DNA from: Alteromonas antoniana
GTDB taxonomy: Bacteria; Pseudomonadota; Gammaproteobacteria; Enterobacterales; Alteromonadaceae
DNA: 64,000 bases
Reading direction: 5' to 3'
NCBI RefSeq assembly: GCF_019249295.1
Contig: NZ_JAESDH010000005.1
Location: forward strand, 186,001-250,000
A program made the translations under genes and the position numbers. The notes under the pieces were generated by a model. It was not told where the DNA came from, did not search any database, and saw nothing but the letters and a program-made list of their open reading frames with translations. How positions within the stretch are numbered: the first letter of the stretch is position 1; each line of letters opens with the position of its first letter. Positions 1-8,175 of the stretch are shown here, piece after piece.

Positions 1-2
1 AT

Positions 3-518
3 GTGCCAATTGCAATTAACCTGTCACCTTATAATCTGTTAGATCCCGGACTCATCGATTTCATAAGTGAGCAACTTGATGCAAATGGGGTTGAAGCTCA
101 GCAACTGGAAATTGAACTGACGGAAAATGAAACCAGCCAGAATATCAATAGCATCCAGCAGCGCCTGGAAAGTCTCAAGCAGTTAGGTGTGTTACTGGCA
201 ATAGATGACTTCGGAACCGGAATGAGTTCACTGGCCTATATCGCAGAATTGGATGTGGATATCATAAAAATCGACCGTACGTTTATTTTCGATATGCACG
301 ATAATCACAAGCACCAGGCCATCGTTGCTACGGCACTAACGCTGTCAAAATCGTTCCGTTCCAAAGTGGTAGCTGAGGGTATTGAGAATAGGGAGCAGGC
401 AGCGATGCTAGTAGAGATGGGATGTGATTACGGACAGGGGTATCTGTATGCCAAACCTGTTCCCAGTGAACAAATGACGGACATGCTTAGGGAGAATCCT
501 TGTCTTCAATTGGCGTGA
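3..518 (+). CDS. EAL-domain c-di-GMP phosphodiesterase, C-terminal part (cut by window edge)
   Basis: The reading frame is open from the left edge, so only the last 171 residues are visible. They match the second half of an EAL domain: an NLSP strand near the start, the ELTEN glutamate segment, DDFGTG at about residues 68-73, KIDRTF, and an AEGIE motif followed by GCDYGQGYLYAKP. EAL domains hydrolyse cyclic-di-GMP to pGpG, and the metal-binding DDFGTG and AEGIE residues visible here are intact, so this part looks catalytically competent. The EAL signature itself and any GGDEF, PAS or membrane segments would lie upstream, outside the window. The first GTG at position 3 is simply the edge and not a supported start. 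Confidence 0.93.
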   Translation: MPIAINLSPYNLLDPGLIDFISEQLDANGVEAQQLEIELTENETSQNINSIQQRLESLKQLGVLLAIDDFGTGMSSLAYIAELDVDIIKIDRTFIFDMHDNHKHQAIVATALTLSKSFRSKVVAEGIENREQAAMLVEMGCDYGQGYLYAKPVPSEQMTDMLRENPCLQLA

Positions 519-1118
519 AATTCGTGCAATGGACTTCGGTGTAGCCGTGAAATAAAGCAAAATGCTGTCATTTAGTGACGCGGTGTATATGTGACCGCAG
601 AGAAAATGGAAGCTGCTATTCTAGGGGAGGTTTACACTGGAAACTACATCCCAAGAAATGGGGCATTTCAGACCGGAGATCACCGAAGTCTACCTCTTCT
701 GAGCAGGTAACATCAGTTATTCCCGCCTTAACTGCTTTGAACATGCTGTTATCTAGTCATTAATTAGGATGACGTTTCTCTATTTTTAGCTTCAATTACT
801 CGATGAAATTAGGCCGTTAATTTTCAATCAGTGCCGAGAATTTTTATGCAACAAGCATCTAGAGTTTGATGCAGATGGCTTATATTATAATTTCTAAGAG
901 TTGGGCTGTCAGGTTTCGATACCTGAGAGACGTTGCGTGCTGAAGCAATGGAGCAGGGGGAATAGCTTGCTGGACAGAAAACAATAGATAGCGGCATAGG
1001 AAGCCCATTTGGGAGTAGCTTTGTAGAGCTTGGATGTAGGTGCTAAATTCTATCCGTGGGTTTCAATACAAGGCTTTTATCAAGTTGCTAATCATTTTTA
1101 CTATAAAAAGGAATTTTC
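519..1118. other. 600-base region without a convincing gene, left flank of the defence-like island
   Basis: No reading frame here has a ribosome site and a recognisable product. A roughly 43-codon stretch on + starting near 580 contains the string GNYIPRNGAFQTGDHR, which has the look of a small conserved protein or a remnant, but it opens right after stop codons and I cannot assign it. Several short palindromes are present, including CAGGT-TTCGAT-ACCTG at 910-925, so a structured RNA or the scar of a mobile element is possible. The DNA is AT-rich, like the island that follows. An AAGGA ribosome site for the TIR gene ends the region. Confidence 0.4.
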
Positions 1119-2072
1119 ATGCCTAACCTGTTTTTCTCCTATTCGCACAAAGATGAAGAGCTTCGCAATGAGCTGGAAACACATCTCGCGATGCTAAAGC
1201 GTCAAGGCAAAATTATCACCTGGCATGATCGTCGTATTACCGCTGGTAGCGATATAGACTCATCCATTTCATCAGAGCTTGAAAATGCCGACGTTATCTT
1301 GCTTCTCGTAAGCGCGCACTTCCTGGCGTCTGACTATTGTTATGACATTGAAATGCAACGAGCGCTTGATAAACATAGCGACGGCACAGCTATAGTTATA
1401 CCGGTTGTTCTACACCCGTGCGACTGGCACAGTGCGCCTTTTGGTGAGCTTAGGGCGACACCTACCGACGGTAAGCCAGTGTCGATGTACGCAAATATGC
1501 ATGAGGCATTTTCTATTGTTTCGAAGGACATTCGGGACGCGCTGGAACAGTTTCCCACCCGGGAAAAAGCCTTAAAGCCTCAAGTCGCACCAAAAGTGGG
1601 TAACGGTGTGATTGATTCGCATCCACGTTCAAGTAACCTTGCCATTAAAAAGCAGTTTAACGACCACGACCGTGACGTTTTTCTGGAAAACAGCTACGAA
1701 TATATAGCACGGTTTTTCGACGGCTCACTTGATGAGCTTGCAAAACGCAACTCACAAATCCAGACACGTTTTAAAAGGATGGATGAAACCAGTTTTACTG
1801 CGTCTGTATATTTAAACGGAAATAGAGAATCAGCTTGCTCAGTATGGTACGGCGGTAGTGAATTCGGCAGCAGCAGAAGCATTAACTTTTCACACAACGA
1901 TTCTGGCAGATCCAACTCGTTCAATGAAATGGCAACCGTTACTGACGATGGTTACATCCTGAAGCTATCCACTATGGGTATGCAATCGTTCGGACAAGAC
2001 AGAGAGAAAGAGCTCACCCAACAAGGTTGTGCGGAAATGTTCTGGGGATTGTTTATTCGTAATCTCCAGTAA
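1119..2072 (+). CDS. TIR-domain protein (predicted NAD-hydrolysing, defence-type)
   Basis: The first ~140 of 317 residues form a bacterial TIR domain. It opens with NLFFSYSHKDEEL, has a WHDRRITAG segment like the BB-loop region, and carries SDYCYDIEMQRAL with a glutamate at about residue 78 where active TIR NADases have their catalytic Glu. TIR domains of this type cleave NAD+ or make signalling nucleotides during phage defence or toxin action. Residues ~185-317 form a second domain I do not recognise, rich in beta-strand-like and aromatic segments; it may be a sensor. The start is ATG with AAGGA six bases upstream. A 101-residue gene follows after 50 bases, probably in the same transcript. 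The NADase role is inferred from family and motif, not shown. Confidence 0.85.
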   Translation: MPNLFFSYSHKDEELRNELETHLAMLKRQGKIITWHDRRITAGSDIDSSISSELENADVILLLVSAHFLASDYCYDIEMQRALDKHSDGTAIVIPVVLHPCDWHSAPFGELRATPTDGKPVSMYANMHEAFSIVSKDIRDALEQFPTREKALKPQVAPKVGNGVIDSHPRSSNLAIKKQFNDHDRDVFLENSYEYIARFFDGSLDELAKRNSQIQTRFKRMDETSFTASVYLNGNRESACSVWYGGSEFGSSRSINFSHNDSGRSNSFNEMATVTDDGYILKLSTMGMQSFGQDREKELTQQGCAEMFWGLFIRNLQ

Positions 2073-2122
2073 ACCTTTTTGAAAAATGAACACATAACCA
2101 CATACCTATCAGGGAGAGAATT

Positions 2123-2428
2123 ATGATTCGGATTAGTATTAACGGCGAAGAAAAGAACGTTGATGAAATCCATGAAAACTGGATCCACAACACAGTTAGC
2201 GAGTTGCATGCTCAAAGTACATCTGTTTGCATAATAATCCGAATCATCGAGGGAGACGTGAACCTGGCTTTACCTGTGGGAGATTGTAAAACGAGTCCAG
2301 GACGAGCCCCCGAACCGAACTCACACACTAGAGATGTTCTGGCGTATTGGCAGAGAATGAAGGTATCAGAGCTGCCGATAAATACTGGGAAGATAGTCGC
2401 GTTTTTAAAGCAGATGAAGAAGCTTTGA
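2123..2428 (+). CDS. Small conserved-looking protein downstream of the TIR gene
   Basis: This is a 101-residue protein starting at ATG after a GGGAGAG ribosome site. It shows a strand-like hydrophobic stretch (VCIIIRIIEGDVNLALPV), a Gly/Pro-rich middle, and a C-terminal segment with LAYWQRMKV and a final GKIVAFLKQMKK. There is no signal peptide or membrane helix. I do not recognise a named family; the arrangement resembles small hypothetical proteins that accompany TIR or other effector genes, but that is an impression. Its position right behind the TIR gene, same strand and well-formed ribosome site, suggests a partner or regulator of the TIR protein, possibly a control subunit. Function unknown. 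Confidence 0.6.
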   Translation: MIRISINGEEKNVDEIHENWIHNTVSELHAQSTSVCIIIRIIEGDVNLALPVGDCKTSPGRAPEPNSHTRDVLAYWQRMKVSELPINTGKIVAFLKQMKKL

Positions 2429-2494
2429 CATTCATCTCAATGCTATCCGAGACTTTTTTAGGATGGACTACGTATATTTTGAGAGAATACGTTA

Positions 2495-3613
2495 GTGGAC
2501 GTTTTAACGTTAGTAAAGAATAAAATGACCTCGCTGTTGCAGGTGAAGTATGTGACAGATCAAAGAGCCATTAACGGTGTTGTGAGGCATTTGAACGTTT
2601 CTGTGAAGGAAGGTGAATCTACATACAACTTCAACGTGGAAGAGTCAGATTCCGAAGAATTTCAAGCGACTTTAGATTGGGCGGCATCGTCTAATGTAGA
2701 GATTATTAAGTCGAGTAAGTGTTGCGAAAAAAAGCCATTTCAATGGCATGGAGGGAAAAGGCAGCTTAGTAGTGATGCCTCGTTGTGGCGATACATGGGA
2801 TTAGCAAAATTCTTGTCACTTATATCCTCTAATGGAATTTGGCTTTCCAGATTGGATCAGAATTGGGCGTTGGATCCGCTGGAAGGAAAGGTTCCTCGTC
2901 TCTCCCTTATCGATGAGGAAGATCAGATCCTTAATACTTCTTGGGCTCCTCAGTACACTGGAAAAGGAAAACATCAATTCGGTGGTCAACCTGAACCGGG
3001 TATGACCGAGATACCTCGGGATTTAATAATTAAGTCACAAATTGAAATGAGTAAACAATTAGCCGAGGTATCTGTCTATAATTCGTATGTCTCTTGTTGG
3101 AACCAAGATGAACACGAGTCATATGGTATGTGGAAAGCTTACTGTGATAGTGACAATAGCGTCGCGGTAAGAACTTCCGTAGGCAGACTGATTGATTCCA
3201 TGGGTAAGAATAAAGATTTCACTATATCCGGAGGGATGATTCAATATTTAGATCATGAGTCCGAGCGGCCCGCTAGTTCCGGTTTTTTTAACTCACATGT
3301 GTTTTGCAAAAGCTATCCATATAAATTCGAGAATGAATTCAGGCTTTGTTTTACCGACCTTGGTTTTGTTTCTGAACTGATGGATTCTGAACAGCCATAT
3401 GCAAGAGATGGGCAACTCATCAAAAGCAACATTGAACGATACCCCATAGGCGTAAACTTACCCCTTGATTTAAGTTTTCTGATAGAAGAAGTAAGAGTAT
3501 CACCCTATGCTGCCCCTTGGCTGCAAGATACTCTTGTCGATCTCATGAAAAAGTTTAATACTAGCGAAAACCAGCTTAAGGGAAAGCCTGTGCTGCCTTC
3601 CACTATGAAGTAG
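2495..3613 (+). CDS. DUF2971-like protein
   Basis: From about residue 87 the 372-residue protein follows the DUF2971 pattern: LWRYMGLAKFLSLISSNGIWLSRLDQ, a DPLEG element, then VSCWNQDEHESYGMWKAYCDSDN and late YKFENEFRLCF. Members often occur in phage-defence and other accessory islands, and their biochemical role is not established. The first ~80 residues are an extra unassigned domain. The annotated GTG at 2495 has only a weak ribosome site; ATG at 2525, ten codons later, is an alternative. The next gene begins 10 bases after the stop, so the two are almost certainly co-transcribed. No membrane segments are seen, so a cytoplasmic location is expected. Confidence 0.72.
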   Translation: MDVLTLVKNKMTSLLQVKYVTDQRAINGVVRHLNVSVKEGESTYNFNVEESDSEEFQATLDWAASSNVEIIKSSKCCEKKPFQWHGGKRQLSSDASLWRYMGLAKFLSLISSNGIWLSRLDQNWALDPLEGKVPRLSLIDEEDQILNTSWAPQYTGKGKHQFGGQPEPGMTEIPRDLIIKSQIEMSKQLAEVSVYNSYVSCWNQDEHESYGMWKAYCDSDNSVAVRTSVGRLIDSMGKNKDFTISGGMIQYLDHESERPASSGFFNSHVFCKSYPYKFENEFRLCFTDLGFVSELMDSEQPYARDGQLIKSNIERYPIGVNLPLDLSFLIEEVRVSPYAAPWLQDTLVDLMKKFNTSENQLKGKPVLPSTMK

Positions 3614-3622
3614 AGTAAATAG

Positions 3623-4552
3623 ATGGACGAATGGCTGAAAATTTTACCTTCCTTTTTATCTGCAGGAGCAAGTATAGCAGCCGCTATAACTGCAATTGTT
3701 GCACTGAAAATAACCAAGGAATCAAAATTTCTTGCAACGCGCAGCGCACTGGCAACACACCACAGTTCGGCGTCTCTGCAGCTCACGCACGCTGTTGAAG
3801 AGTTAAAGCCTAATATATTCAAAATTTCTCAATTTGCCTACTCCAGCCTTGTAAACTTGGCCAAAGAAATACAGAAGTACGACAATTGTTCCGTTGTTGG
3901 AGAAGACCCTCGCCCTTTAAGGCATGTTTTATTCGATACTGCTGAAATGCTAACCAGCCACGCTCAGGCAGCAACGAATGGTTCGGGCTATCTTCATAAT
4001 GTGATGTTTGAAATTGTTCGTAGTGGCGGGCCAATACCGTCAGAGGGTGAGTTTGAAGAGTTGTTAAAGCAGGCAGACCATTGTTGCTCAAGCTTTGAGA
4101 GTGTTTTTGGACAACCTTCGCCAAAAGAGAAAATAAGTGATGCCAAGGCGTTTAGATGGTCGTTTTTTCAGTGTCATGCAAGGGTGTCTCCCCATGAATG
4201 GAGTGAAACATGGAACAGAGCCTGGTCTGACAACGGCAGGTTGGCTCAACTGGAAAAAATGCTTATATCATTCAGGCCTGAATTTGAACGGGTGAAGAGG
4301 AGCTTGCTGATTGAAGAGTCAAAGCTTGCCAACACCGTTTTTCCGTTGGAGCAGAACGGGCAACTGTTTTCAAAATTCAGGTCCCTAAAGAAGGTTTTGA
4401 ATACTCTGTTGATTGATTGCGATTTAGACAAGCTATCATTTTACCGAAATAGCAGTGCAGATGATGATGCTCTGGAGCTTGTACTGTATGCGTTTGGAGC
4501 GATGGAGCTACTGAGTCAACTGGAAGATGATATATGCAGTATTCAGGAGTGA
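3623..4552 (+). CDS. Unknown protein with one N-terminal membrane helix
   Basis: This 309-residue protein has a single hydrophobic helix at about residues 9-28 (ILPSFLSAGASIAAAITAIV), followed by a long soluble, mostly alpha-helical region rich in Phe, Glu, Lys and Ser. The layout is an inner-membrane anchor with a cytoplasmic C-terminal domain. I recognise no family motif. It sits 10 bases behind the DUF2971-like gene, so the two probably act together. Membrane-anchored partners are common in multi-gene defence systems, which makes that role plausible here, but nothing in the sequence proves it. The 262 bases after its stop contain a promoter candidate, so it appears to end its transcript. 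Confidence 0.6.
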   Translation: MDEWLKILPSFLSAGASIAAAITAIVALKITKESKFLATRSALATHHSSASLQLTHAVEELKPNIFKISQFAYSSLVNLAKEIQKYDNCSVVGEDPRPLRHVLFDTAEMLTSHAQAATNGSGYLHNVMFEIVRSGGPIPSEGEFEELLKQADHCCSSFESVFGQPSPKEKISDAKAFRWSFFQCHARVSPHEWSETWNRAWSDNGRLAQLEKMLISFRPEFERVKRSLLIEESKLANTVFPLEQNGQLFSKFRSLKKVLNTLLIDCDLDKLSFYRNSSADDDALELVLYAFGAMELLSQLEDDICSIQE

Positions 4553-4736
4553 TTAAATGTCTTGTCAGTCGATATGGAATAAAAAAGGCGATTCAATAAG
4601 GTTTTTTGGAATAGTACGTAGTAATAAAGCTGAAGTAACCGGGTATCAGTGGTGTAACTCACTGCGCTAGAAGATATTTTGCATCGGTGTTGTTGGTAAG
4701 GTTAAGAATACAGTCAAAATCTGCACCTCAGCCGTA

Positions 4737-4765
4737 TTTTCATTGCAATTAACAACCTATACAAT
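4737..4765 (+). promoter_or_regulatory. Candidate promoter of the sce7726-sce7725-RES operon
   Basis: TTTTCA at 4737-4742 and TACAAT at 4760-4765 are separated by 17 bases, a reasonable sigma-70 pair, lying 50 bases ahead of the sce7726 start. The preceding gene ends at 4552, so a separate promoter is expected in this gap. The -35 is weak and no start site is known. Confidence 0.4.
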
Positions 4766-4814
4766 ACACTTGAATAATACATGGAGTAGTTAAAAGCTAT
4801 AACAATATTTTACT

Positions 4815-5702
4815 GTGAACCTATCTCAAGATTACAACATTTCAGCCATATCCAGGCTCTTCTCTTCCAGCGTTGTTAAGGAACTTGCGCGCAAAGGTAA
4901 GTCTCCGCTGTTTGCTCGGCTGATTAGTGAAGCAGGGGGAATATCTCAGAAATCACATGGAAACGTTGCTGATGCCTTTGAGGATGCTTTCTCTATTCTG
5001 AAAAAGAAAGATAACCGACATGAGTACGTTTATAAATCTGCTTTAACCCAAAATGTACTGCTTGGCCGCCACTCTTTAAATACAGCGTCGATGCTTACAG
5101 AGTTCAGAGTAGGTGATTGCAAAGCAGATGTTGTCATTTTAAACGGCACCGGAACCGTTTACGAAATCAAGTCAGAGCGTGACTCTCTGACCAGGCTTAC
5201 CAAGCAGGTCTCAGCGTACCGCAATGTCTTTGCTAAGGTTTATGTCATTACAGGCGAAAATCATCTGGATGCTGTTTTAAATAGTGTTCCGGAAGATGTG
5301 GGTATAAATGTTTTGACTAGTGGGCACAATATTTCTGAGGTAAGACGAGCTCAGGAGTTACCGGAACGTACTTGTTCTTCTGCTATTTTTGATTCGTTAA
5401 GAATTAACGAGGCAAAACTGATTCTGAATAAAGCTAGTGTCGAGTGCCCTGATGTGCCAAACACCGAACAGTATGCAGTGTATAAAGAAGCCTTTTCTAA
5501 ACTATCCTCCACGGAAGCACATAAAGGCTTGGTAGAGGTTTTGAAAAAAACTCGTAGCCTGTTGCCATTAAAGCAGGTTGTTGAAAACCTTCCTTTGTCA
5601 CTACGTTCTGCAGCATTAACAACTCCAATAAGAAAGTCAGATCAACAAAGGCTTATTGATGCGGTAAATACGCCGTTAGATGAAGCGTTACAATGGATGT
5701 AG
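4815..5702 (+). CDS. sce7726 family protein (PD-(D/E)XK nuclease-like)
   Basis: The central part of this 295-residue protein reads like a PD-(D/E)XK nuclease core: EFRVGDCKADVVILNG with Asp at about 105, then YEIKS giving the ExK pair at about 117-119, then a Q-x3-Y motif in KQVSAYRN near 131. This pattern and length fit the sce7726 family, named after Sorangium cellulosum and typically next to an sce7725 gene, as here. The start is GTG with no good ribosome site, and no better start exists before residue 93. The sce7725 gene begins 3 bases after the stop. A DNA- or RNA-cleaving role is inferred from the motif; the biological role is not established. Confidence 0.8.
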   Translation: MNLSQDYNISAISRLFSSSVVKELARKGKSPLFARLISEAGGISQKSHGNVADAFEDAFSILKKKDNRHEYVYKSALTQNVLLGRHSLNTASMLTEFRVGDCKADVVILNGTGTVYEIKSERDSLTRLTKQVSAYRNVFAKVYVITGENHLDAVLNSVPEDVGINVLTSGHNISEVRRAQELPERTCSSAIFDSLRINEAKLILNKASVECPDVPNTEQYAVYKEAFSKLSSTEAHKGLVEVLKKTRSLLPLKQVVENLPLSLRSAALTTPIRKSDQQRLIDAVNTPLDEALQWM

Positions 5703-5705
5703 AAA

Positions 5706-6656
5706 ATGGCGATGTATTATCCTTATTTTCGTGGTAAGCAGAATGAGCTAATTACCATTCGAAATAATGCTGAGTTAATGGCGCAGGCCAACTTCGTTCC
5801 TATTATTGAGCCGGTAAAAGAAACACTTAATGGACTTAAAAGAGCCTTAGAGGCTGTTGTTGAGGCGGGCGGGAAAGCAGTTGTTATCGTAAACCCTTTC
5901 CATGGTGACTATTCCGGGAACGGAGATTCATTAACACAACTTCTGGCAGACCATTTTGAAGATGAAGACGGTGTCTCTGCGGGAATACTTCTGACCGGCG
6001 ACATGTCATTAGAAGAGGCAACGAGCTGTTGCCAAACACATGAAAATCATGCTCTTACACTCATTCATTCCGGGTTTTCTAACGCAAAAGCGTTAAGTCA
6101 GGCTCTTGGGGATAAACTTAACGATATTACTCATTGTTTCTATGACGATAAGGCGGGCAAGCTTTATCAGAAATACTTTTTTAGTGCTACCACGAAAATC
6201 CTGATCCGTGACGGCTTTGAAAAGCGGAAAAACAGAGAGCATCCTGACGTTGAGTTTTTCTCTGATCTGCATGCAACTTATTTGATGGAAAACATGCAAG
6301 GGTTTGGCGACTTTCTTATTGTCGGAGATGAGTATTCTGAAAGTGGTGGTCCTGCTTATGCGGTTGCAATACATTTAACATTTATTGACGATGAACAAGA
6401 TGATGCAATGTTTGTTTATCATTTCATCTCCGACCGCCAGGATACACCGCAAGATCCCGCAGGGAAGTTTCTGGAAGCCCTGAATAAACTAATTCACAAA
6501 TTGGATGAACCTGATTCCAAGATTCTGGCTACAAATGCGATTGCAGAGTTTCGTGACTTTCACGCAAGAAAGCACTTTCCTGGCTTAGGCTACGTTAAGA
6601 AGCTCTCGATGCAGCATCACATAGAAGTTCTCGCTGACTACTTCAAAGACAAGTAG
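5706..6656 (+). CDS. sce7725 family protein
   Basis: The N-terminus YYPYFRGKQNELITIRNN followed by FVPIIEPVKETLNGL is the hallmark of sce7725 proteins, which also resemble the phage-linked 'beta protein' family. The 316 residues alternate strands and helices in a way that suggests a barrel-like fold (VPIIEPV, AVVIVNPF, ILLTGD, ILIRDGF, FLIVGDEY). No enzymatic motif can be named. It starts three bases after sce7726 and ends eight bases before the RES gene, so the three proteins are probably made together. ATG 5706 and ATG 5712 are both possible starts; most relatives begin close to the YYPY string, favouring the second. Confidence 0.8.
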   Translation: MAMYYPYFRGKQNELITIRNNAELMAQANFVPIIEPVKETLNGLKRALEAVVEAGGKAVVIVNPFHGDYSGNGDSLTQLLADHFEDEDGVSAGILLTGDMSLEEATSCCQTHENHALTLIHSGFSNAKALSQALGDKLNDITHCFYDDKAGKLYQKYFFSATTKILIRDGFEKRKNREHPDVEFFSDLHATYLMENMQGFGDFLIVGDEYSESGGPAYAVAIHLTFIDDEQDDAMFVYHFISDRQDTPQDPAGKFLEALNKLIHKLDEPDSKILATNAIAEFRDFHARKHFPGLGYVKKLSMQHHIEVLADYFKDK

Positions 6657-6664
6657 GTTTTATA

Positions 6665-7687
6665 ATGAACTGTTGTCCAAATTGTTTTGGCGATAGCGGC
6701 CTCAAGTCCCATATTGAATTTTTATCAGAAGCTGTTGGTGTATGTGATTACTGTGGTTCTCGCAATGTGGCTCTTGTCGCACCGTCTGAATTAGAAGATA
6801 AATTTGCCTCTCTGCTTAATACCTACGATATGAGTGAACAAGGCGAGTTAATAGCTGAGTTACTCAAAAACGATTGGAGCTTATTTGCACACGAACGAAT
6901 GACGATAGCTCAAGTACAGATGTTACTTGCTGATCTACTCGATGATGGTGAGTTTGTGCGTAAAAGTTTTGTGCCCTCAGAACTCTATAGATCAAACCGG
7001 CTTGGGAAATGGGAAGAGCTTCGACTTGAGTTGATGCATAAAAATAGGTATTTCCCTGAGACAGAGATTGACTTGGATCGTCTTGAAGAGCTTTTGTCGC
7101 ACATATCAATAGGTACCAATGAGTTACAGAGCAGATGGTTTCGTGCCCGTACAAAGACAAAAGACGAGCTTTTCACGAACGAAGAAATGTCCGCGCCCCC
7201 TTCGAAGGTGGCATCTCATGGTCGAGCTAATCCGGCCGGGATCCCATATCTTTATTTGGGCTCAACCGTCGAAACGGCAATATCGGAAATCAGACCTCAT
7301 ACTGGTGACATGACCTGCGTTGCGAGTTTTGACCTACCAAACATACTTAAGCTGGTCGACTTGCGAGCGCCAAGACAGTCTGTATCTCCTTTTATGCTGG
7401 AAGATGAACAAGACATTGGAATGATGCGAACTGACCTGGTGTTTTTAGAGCGTTTAGGGCATGAGCTTACGCGCCCTGTAAGACAAATGGCTGCTGCTTT
7501 TGACTATACGCCAAGTCAATATTTGTGTGAATTTATTAAGAAAAGTCGGTATGACGGCGTTATCTATAGCAGCTCAGTAAGTGCTGGATTCAACCTTGCG
7601 CTATTTGACCAGTCAAAGGCGGTTATTCGAGCGATAGGGCAGCGCCGGGTTGAACAAGTAAGTGTTTCGATATCAGAAGAAATTTAA
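6665..7687 (+). CDS. RES-domain protein with N-terminal zinc ribbon (predicted NAD+-degrading toxin)
   Basis: The first 32 of 340 residues form a zinc ribbon with two CxxC pairs (C4/C7 and C27/C30), as in the HEPN-associated N-terminal domains often fused to RES. The RES domain spans about 155-330: WFRAR at 158-162, GRANPAGIPYLYLGS, the E of TAISEIRP at 208, and a serine cluster YSSSVSAG around 301-308. These supply the Arg, Glu and Ser that name the family. Characterised RES toxins of RES-Xre pairs degrade NAD+ by phosphorolysis or hydrolysis. No Xre antitoxin is next to this gene; sce7725 and sce7726 take the neighbouring positions instead. Toxicity is inferred. The 272 bases from here to the tRNA hold no further gene. 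Confidence 0.82.
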   Translation: MNCCPNCFGDSGLKSHIEFLSEAVGVCDYCGSRNVALVAPSELEDKFASLLNTYDMSEQGELIAELLKNDWSLFAHERMTIAQVQMLLADLLDDGEFVRKSFVPSELYRSNRLGKWEELRLELMHKNRYFPETEIDLDRLEELLSHISIGTNELQSRWFRARTKTKDELFTNEEMSAPPSKVASHGRANPAGIPYLYLGSTVETAISEIRPHTGDMTCVASFDLPNILKLVDLRAPRQSVSPFMLEDEQDIGMMRTDLVFLERLGHELTRPVRQMAAAFDYTPSQYLCEFIKKSRYDGVIYSSSVSAGFNLALFDQSKAVIRAIGQRRVEQVSVSISEEI

Positions 7688-7959
7688 AGTTCTTGTTATT
7701 TATTAATGAGGTCCCATTAATGTTGATTGATGTTTGTACATACAAAAGCACAGGTAGATATCAGTTGCAAAGAAGGAACTGTATACCTCTAATACAGAAA
7801 TGGAGGAACTACAGAGACCTTTATAACGTTGATAGATAAGGGACTATTGAAGCGAAAAATATTATCGTTGAGCTAGGTTGTGATAAGGCTACTAAGTAGC
7901 ACAGAGGTAGCACCAACCGAATCAGGTTAGTAGTAACTATCGTTGAAACGTAGGAAAAA

Positions 7960-8036
7960 TGGTGGCCCCACCCTGACTTGAACAGGGGACCTGCCGATTA
8001 TGAGTCGGATGCTCTAACCAACTGAGCTATGGGGCC
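7960..8036 (-). tRNA. tRNA with CAT anticodon, probably tRNA-Ile2 (lysidine type)
   Basis: The minus strand folds into a complete 77-base cloverleaf with encoded CCA. The acceptor stem is GGCCCC/GGGGCC, the D-arm contains AGCTCAGTTGGTTAGAGC, the anticodon loop is CTCATAA, and the T-loop is TTCAAGT. The CAT anticodon fits elongator Met or the Ile tRNA whose C34 is changed to lysidine by TilS. The GGCCCC acceptor stem resembles E. coli ileX more than its elongator Met tRNAs, so Ile2 is preferred. It sits at the right border of the accessory island, a common insertion site for mobile DNA, though I found no repeated copy of its 3' end. Confidence 0.93.
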
Positions 8037-8175
8037 TATGAAGTGTTCTGATGTAAAAACGAATGTTTTTACAAGCGGGGCGCAGTATAAGCAGTTTTTT
8101 TTGCCTTGTCACCCCATCTCAGGTGCAAAATGTGCAGTCTGACCAAATTACGAGCAACCTGGTCAGACCGATTTA

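Noticed and set aside
575-763. 62-codon open frame on +
   Set aside because: No ribosome site, no domain, and codon use unlike neighbours; the string GNYIPRNGAF found here is in a different frame.
7960-8036. Possible integration (attachment) site at the tRNA
   Set aside because: No second copy of the tRNA 3' end is visible in the first 8 kb and no integrase is present, so no attachment repeat is claimed.
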